64,000 nt of DNA from Lunularia cruciata (taxonomy: Eukaryota > Streptophyta > Marchantiopsida > Lunulariales > Lunulariaceae), in contig OX419757.1 of assembly GCA_948567375.1 (NCBI GenBank), positions 64,356,001 to 64,420,000 on the forward strand, written 5' to 3'. A program made the translations under genes and the position numbers. Below the pieces are notes generated by a model that saw nothing but the letters and a program-made list of their open reading frames with translations, did no database searches and was not told the DNA's origin. Positions 60,884 to 64,000 of the stretch are shown here, piece after piece. Within the stretch, counting starts at the first letter, position 1. Each line of letters opens with the position of its first letter.

Positions 60884-60985
60884 TAGCACTCTTGAAATCC
60901 AGATAGGATAAGTTACCTCCATATTTACACTATAGAACTGTCACTATGGTATCATCATGTCACTATTGCACAATTGTGACCTACT

Positions 60986-61224
60986 GTTATTATTGGGCAT
61001 ATTTACTAAGTCTACACTAATTGTTCTAGGGTTCTTGGTCACTAAAGAGAGAATGTTACTTGTACGAGGTGGCACTATTTGTAGGTTTTACGCTGTATAT
61101 ATATGAGAAATGGGTTATTAAAGCCCATTTCTGCAAAGCGTTTTGCAAACAACATTTAATTCGACTCGCCGGGGAAAAGATCTAATTTATGTAGGATCTG
61201 CTTTTAATCTTTAACCTTTTATTC
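60986..61224. other. Short spacer with a small hairpin
   Basis: It holds GAAATGGG-TTATTAAAG-CCCATTTC (near 61108-61132), an 8-bp perfect inverted repeat. Nothing else is recognisable. Confidence 0.5.
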
Positions 61225-61518
61225 TCTCCCTTGTACGGCTTGATGGGGTCTTCCAACCTTTTTACTTTTAATCTTCGAAGTAGATTCAGGCAACCTCAGG
61301 GGTCGGCCAACGCCTTCGTGTTCAACCCTAACGCCCGTTCGGTTTGGCGAACCGAACGGGTACTTCATTTCCTCGCTCCCGTGGGGGTGGGCCCTTTGGA
61401 TGTAAGACCACGAAATCAGGGCCACCAAAAGTGGAGGGTCACGAAATCAGAAAACCTTTTATGCACTAATCGACTCTATTGGGCTTAGCCCCATGTTACC
61501 TTTTTTTTTTTTTTTTTT
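61225..61518 (-). repeat. Tail-like repeat, copy 2, with strong hairpin
   Basis: It begins with TCTCCCTTGTACGGCTTGAT, the motif shared with 14808 and 61524. It includes a perfect 11-bp hairpin (61334-61360), a GTGGGGGTGGGCCC block, and an 18-nt poly(T) at 61501-61518. Read on the minus strand, the poly(T) may be the poly(A) tail of the neighbouring copy. Confidence 0.45.
61334..61360. other. Perfect 11-bp hairpin
   Basis: CCCGTTCGGTT, loop TGGCG, then AACCGAACGGG. It is GC-rich compared with its surroundings and has no mismatch. No T-run follows, so it is not a simple terminator. Confidence 0.9.
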
Positions 61519-61523
61519 GGTCT

Positions 61524-61800
61524 CTCCTTTGTACGGCTTGATGGGGTCTTCTTATCCTTCGTTTTTCCTGCGCGGTCGCCTTTCATTCATTTATGCATTA
61601 AAGTCTTGCTTTGTATCCTAGGTTTTCTAATTTAGTATTTTTATCTTGTAGCTTTATGTTTGACCTTCTATTAGTTTTTTTTTTTATTATTTCTTCCGTG
61701 GGGATGGGTCCATTATTTCATATTCCCTTTATACTTGTTTATTTGATATTCCCGTCCTTCATTTTTTTTCATTTTTTTTCTACGCGGTCGTCCTTTCTTC
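61524..61800 (-). repeat. Tail-like repeat, copy 3, next to poly(T)
   Basis: TCCTTTGTACGGCTTGATGG and the following GTCTTC match copies 1 and 2. A GTGGGGATGGGTCC block later in the copy parallels copy 2. A poly(T) run directly before it suggests a minus-strand non-LTR retroposon 3' end. A phrase containing GCGGTCGCCTTTC is repeated about 210 bp later. Confidence 0.45.
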
Positions 61801-63663
61801 TTTATACTTGTTAAGAATAACAATTTTCTCGCACAAGATGATAATTTAGTGGATACAACAAACTTGATAAGAGCAATATTACTTTTATCAAGTAAGAGTC
61901 AAAATAAAATCGGTGGTGTAACATATCAAGTAGAGGTTTAGTACATTAAACAATAGCAGATGTCAAGTTTTCCATATGGTATTAGCCAAGGGTAAGGATA
62001 TGAGCATACAAGGGGAGGCTTACAAGTTCAAGATTATCTTTCCTTGTTCTTTTGTGCTTGCATGTGCACTTACACATATTGAGAAATCTTGAAGCTACAA
62101 ACCTTGGGAAGAGCACCATAGTGTGACCATGGGAAGATCAAGGGATAGCAACATTGACTTCTTAACAAAAAGAAACCATTGTTAAGTTAAAGCTTGCCAT
62201 GCTAGGTTCGACAAACACTAAATTGTTGCATGGGTAACAAACCCTGTAAGCTTCAACATTTTAATGTATCATTTTGTAGGATTTTAAAATTGGATGAGGT
62301 TAGAGCTAAAAAATGGATGGAAATAAAGAGGACCAAATGCTTATGGACGTACAAATACAAAATGACAATGTTGGAGTTGATAATGCTAATGTAGAAGTTG
62401 GGCATTCAGGTTTAGGCTTGTGAATTTGGTGCCAATAGATACTTTTGTGTCTATGCCAACAATCTCTAATATTTTTTTAAGGTTTTCAAAGCTTCATTGT
62501 GAACAAATTCTTTTTTCACGATGGAGCTAATAGTTTGCAAGTGGAATAAAACCAAAATGTAGAGAATGTCCTACCAATTTTAGTTGAAAACGTGGAGATT
62601 GCTTCACAAGTAGTAGTGATCGAGGATTTCCAAAGTACAATACATAGGCAACGAACCAATATAACAGTGGTATTTTGATGATTAGTGGAGGTTGTAGATC
62701 CATTAAATGAATTCTCTAGAAACTCAATCTTTGTAGAGTATGGAACTGTAGCAAAATTTATTAATAAGCGTGCAAGTTATAATGCATGATTATTTATCTG
62801 CTTCTATTGGAATCTTCTTCTCCTTTGCTCTATTTTAACTTTATACCATTTCATTGTCTTTGGAAGATACAGAGTACTACTATATATTGTACTACTACAT
62901 TGTATAAGCTACTCCAACATGAAGTAGCTTATACATAAACTTCTCTCCTTCCTTAGTCTCCAAAGTTTGCAGCTCTATATCTTCTTTACTAACCTCTAGG
63001 TGTTTCTTGACAGGTATGTTTATTGTTTCACTTAGCTTATCCTTTCTCAGTTTATTAACTCAAGAGAATCTATTTATCTCCATCTTGGTTGCTTATCTAT
63101 AGGCTTTATTATTATTATCTTACCTTTTCTTTGTTGCTCCTAGCACAAGTTCTTAAATAAGAATAACACTAGCTTTAAACACTCTTTAATGATGCTTCAA
63201 TGTAAGGAACATACGTGGAATCATATCACCTTTCCACTCTATCCTTTACATATTTGATTTTCTATTCTCAAAAAAATCTTTCACTGTCCAGTTGGTTAAT
63301 TAGAGGTTACCAAAATATATTAGGATTTAATCTCTTCTAATTTGATCAATGTGCAGTTAAATACACATTGAAAGGATGTCCTTTTAGTTATATATTTATA
63401 TTTTTACCAATTTTTATATTTTTATATTTTCCTATATCTCTAATGATAGTTGTCCTAGATTACATAATTGATGCAGGGAAATGATATTATGACTCTTACA
63501 CTCAATGGTAATCTTCATAAACTTATGCACATATATCTACCCTTTAACAAGTGAGAAACAAGCACTTTAAATCTTGAACTTTGTATTTAACAACATAGCC
63601 TCTTCCTTTTGAAGAAATAAGTAAGTAATACTTGAACTTTGGTTAAAATAACATAGGCACTTG
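61801..63663. other. AT-rich intergenic DNA, no gene seen
   Basis: No domain-bearing open frame, RNA gene or clear repeat was found. Confidence 0.55.
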
Positions 63664-64000
63664 TAACGTCTAGTTTTGGTCTTTTTGACTCCCTTTCCTA
63701 GGTTCTTTTGGATGCAATCTAGATCCATTCCTGTCCACTCTATTTCAGGTATTCATGTCTCTGGTTAGAATGTAACTTTCTATGGTCGCCAATTTCAAAC
63801 CCCGTTCCTATTTGCGCACCCCAGGAATATTATCCTTACTTTGAGAAAAGGTACGTATCTGCTTATCAGCCGAACTGTTGCGCGTATCCTCTATTCATAC
63901 CCAAACGTGCACAAAGTCAAAAAAGCAAGTTGAGCGCAGAAACGTAGAAACAGTACAATTCTTTGATTCGTAATACTTTTCATCATCTTAAGTTATGTAC
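63664..64000 (+). repeat. Possible LTR start, cut by the window end
   Basis: TGTAACGTCTAGTTTTGG resembles the TGTAAC starts of plant Ty3/gypsy LTRs, and base composition becomes less AT-rich here. No partner or internal sequence is available. Confidence 0.2.

Larger units (their letters stand above)
58427..60985 (+). mobile_element. Decayed pogo/Tigger-type DNA transposon
   Basis: A transposase pseudogene (59014-60883) lies between inverted copies of CAATAGTGACAT (58431-58442) and ATGTCACTATTG (60958-60969). The left end also holds a near-perfect palindrome (58427-58478) made of the same motif. Exact termini and a TA duplication were not resolved. Confidence 0.5.

Noticed and set aside
61334-61364. 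Helitron 3' hairpin
   Set aside because: No CTRR end follows at the expected distance and no matching 5' TC end was identified.

Overview
This window is eukaryotic nuclear DNA, almost certainly from a land plant. It has GT-AG spliced genes, a plant-type nicotinamidase, a mitochondrial ribosomal protein gene with a targeting presequence, chromodomain Ty3/gypsy elements primed by plant-type iMet and Asp primer sites, and long AT-rich intergenic DNA. I cannot name the species from sequence alone.

Layout. 1-5134 is a mosaic of retrotransposon debris. 5135-13800 is a small gene island: an orphan exon (minus strand), a scrambled partial copy of the bL35m locus, an intact five-exon nicotinamidase gene (plus strand, 6786-9431), and a four-exon gene for mitochondrial ribosomal protein bL35m (minus strand, 13604-11802). 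The two intact genes converge. 13800-16300 is AT-rich with no gene seen.

16310-47038 is a deep nest of Ty3/gypsy LTR retrotransposons, here called Gyp-C, Chr-D, Chr-A and Gyp-B. The oldest, Gyp-C (plus strand), is full of stop codons. Its 5' LTR was split twice: by Chr-D (minus strand, 16593-23851, TSD GGTAT) and by Chr-A (minus strand, 23933-37340, TSD GTGGA). The LTR of Chr-A was in turn split by Gyp-B (plus strand, 29232-37012, TSD GGCC). Gyp-B also left a solo LTR inside Chr-D (18320-18998, TSD GTAC). LTR divergence follows the nesting order: the Gyp-B LTRs differ at about three positions, while Chr-A and Chr-D LTRs differ much more.

47039-51164 holds a decayed coiled-coil-type reading frame, a possible LTR and a truncated Chr-D LTR. 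51165-58426 is AT-rich with no supported gene. 58427-60985 is a decayed pogo/Tigger-type DNA transposon. 61200-61800 has two copies of a retroposon-tail-like repeat, and the rest is AT-rich.

Most notable: the Chr-A LTRs are packed with canonical heat-shock elements upstream of a TATA box. Gyp-B carries an extra zinc-knuckle ORF between its 5' LTR and gag-pol. Gyp-C nonsense codons look mostly like CAG to TAG changes, as expected from deamination of methylated CHG sites. A permuted duplicate of the bL35m locus lies upstream of the nicotinamidase gene.
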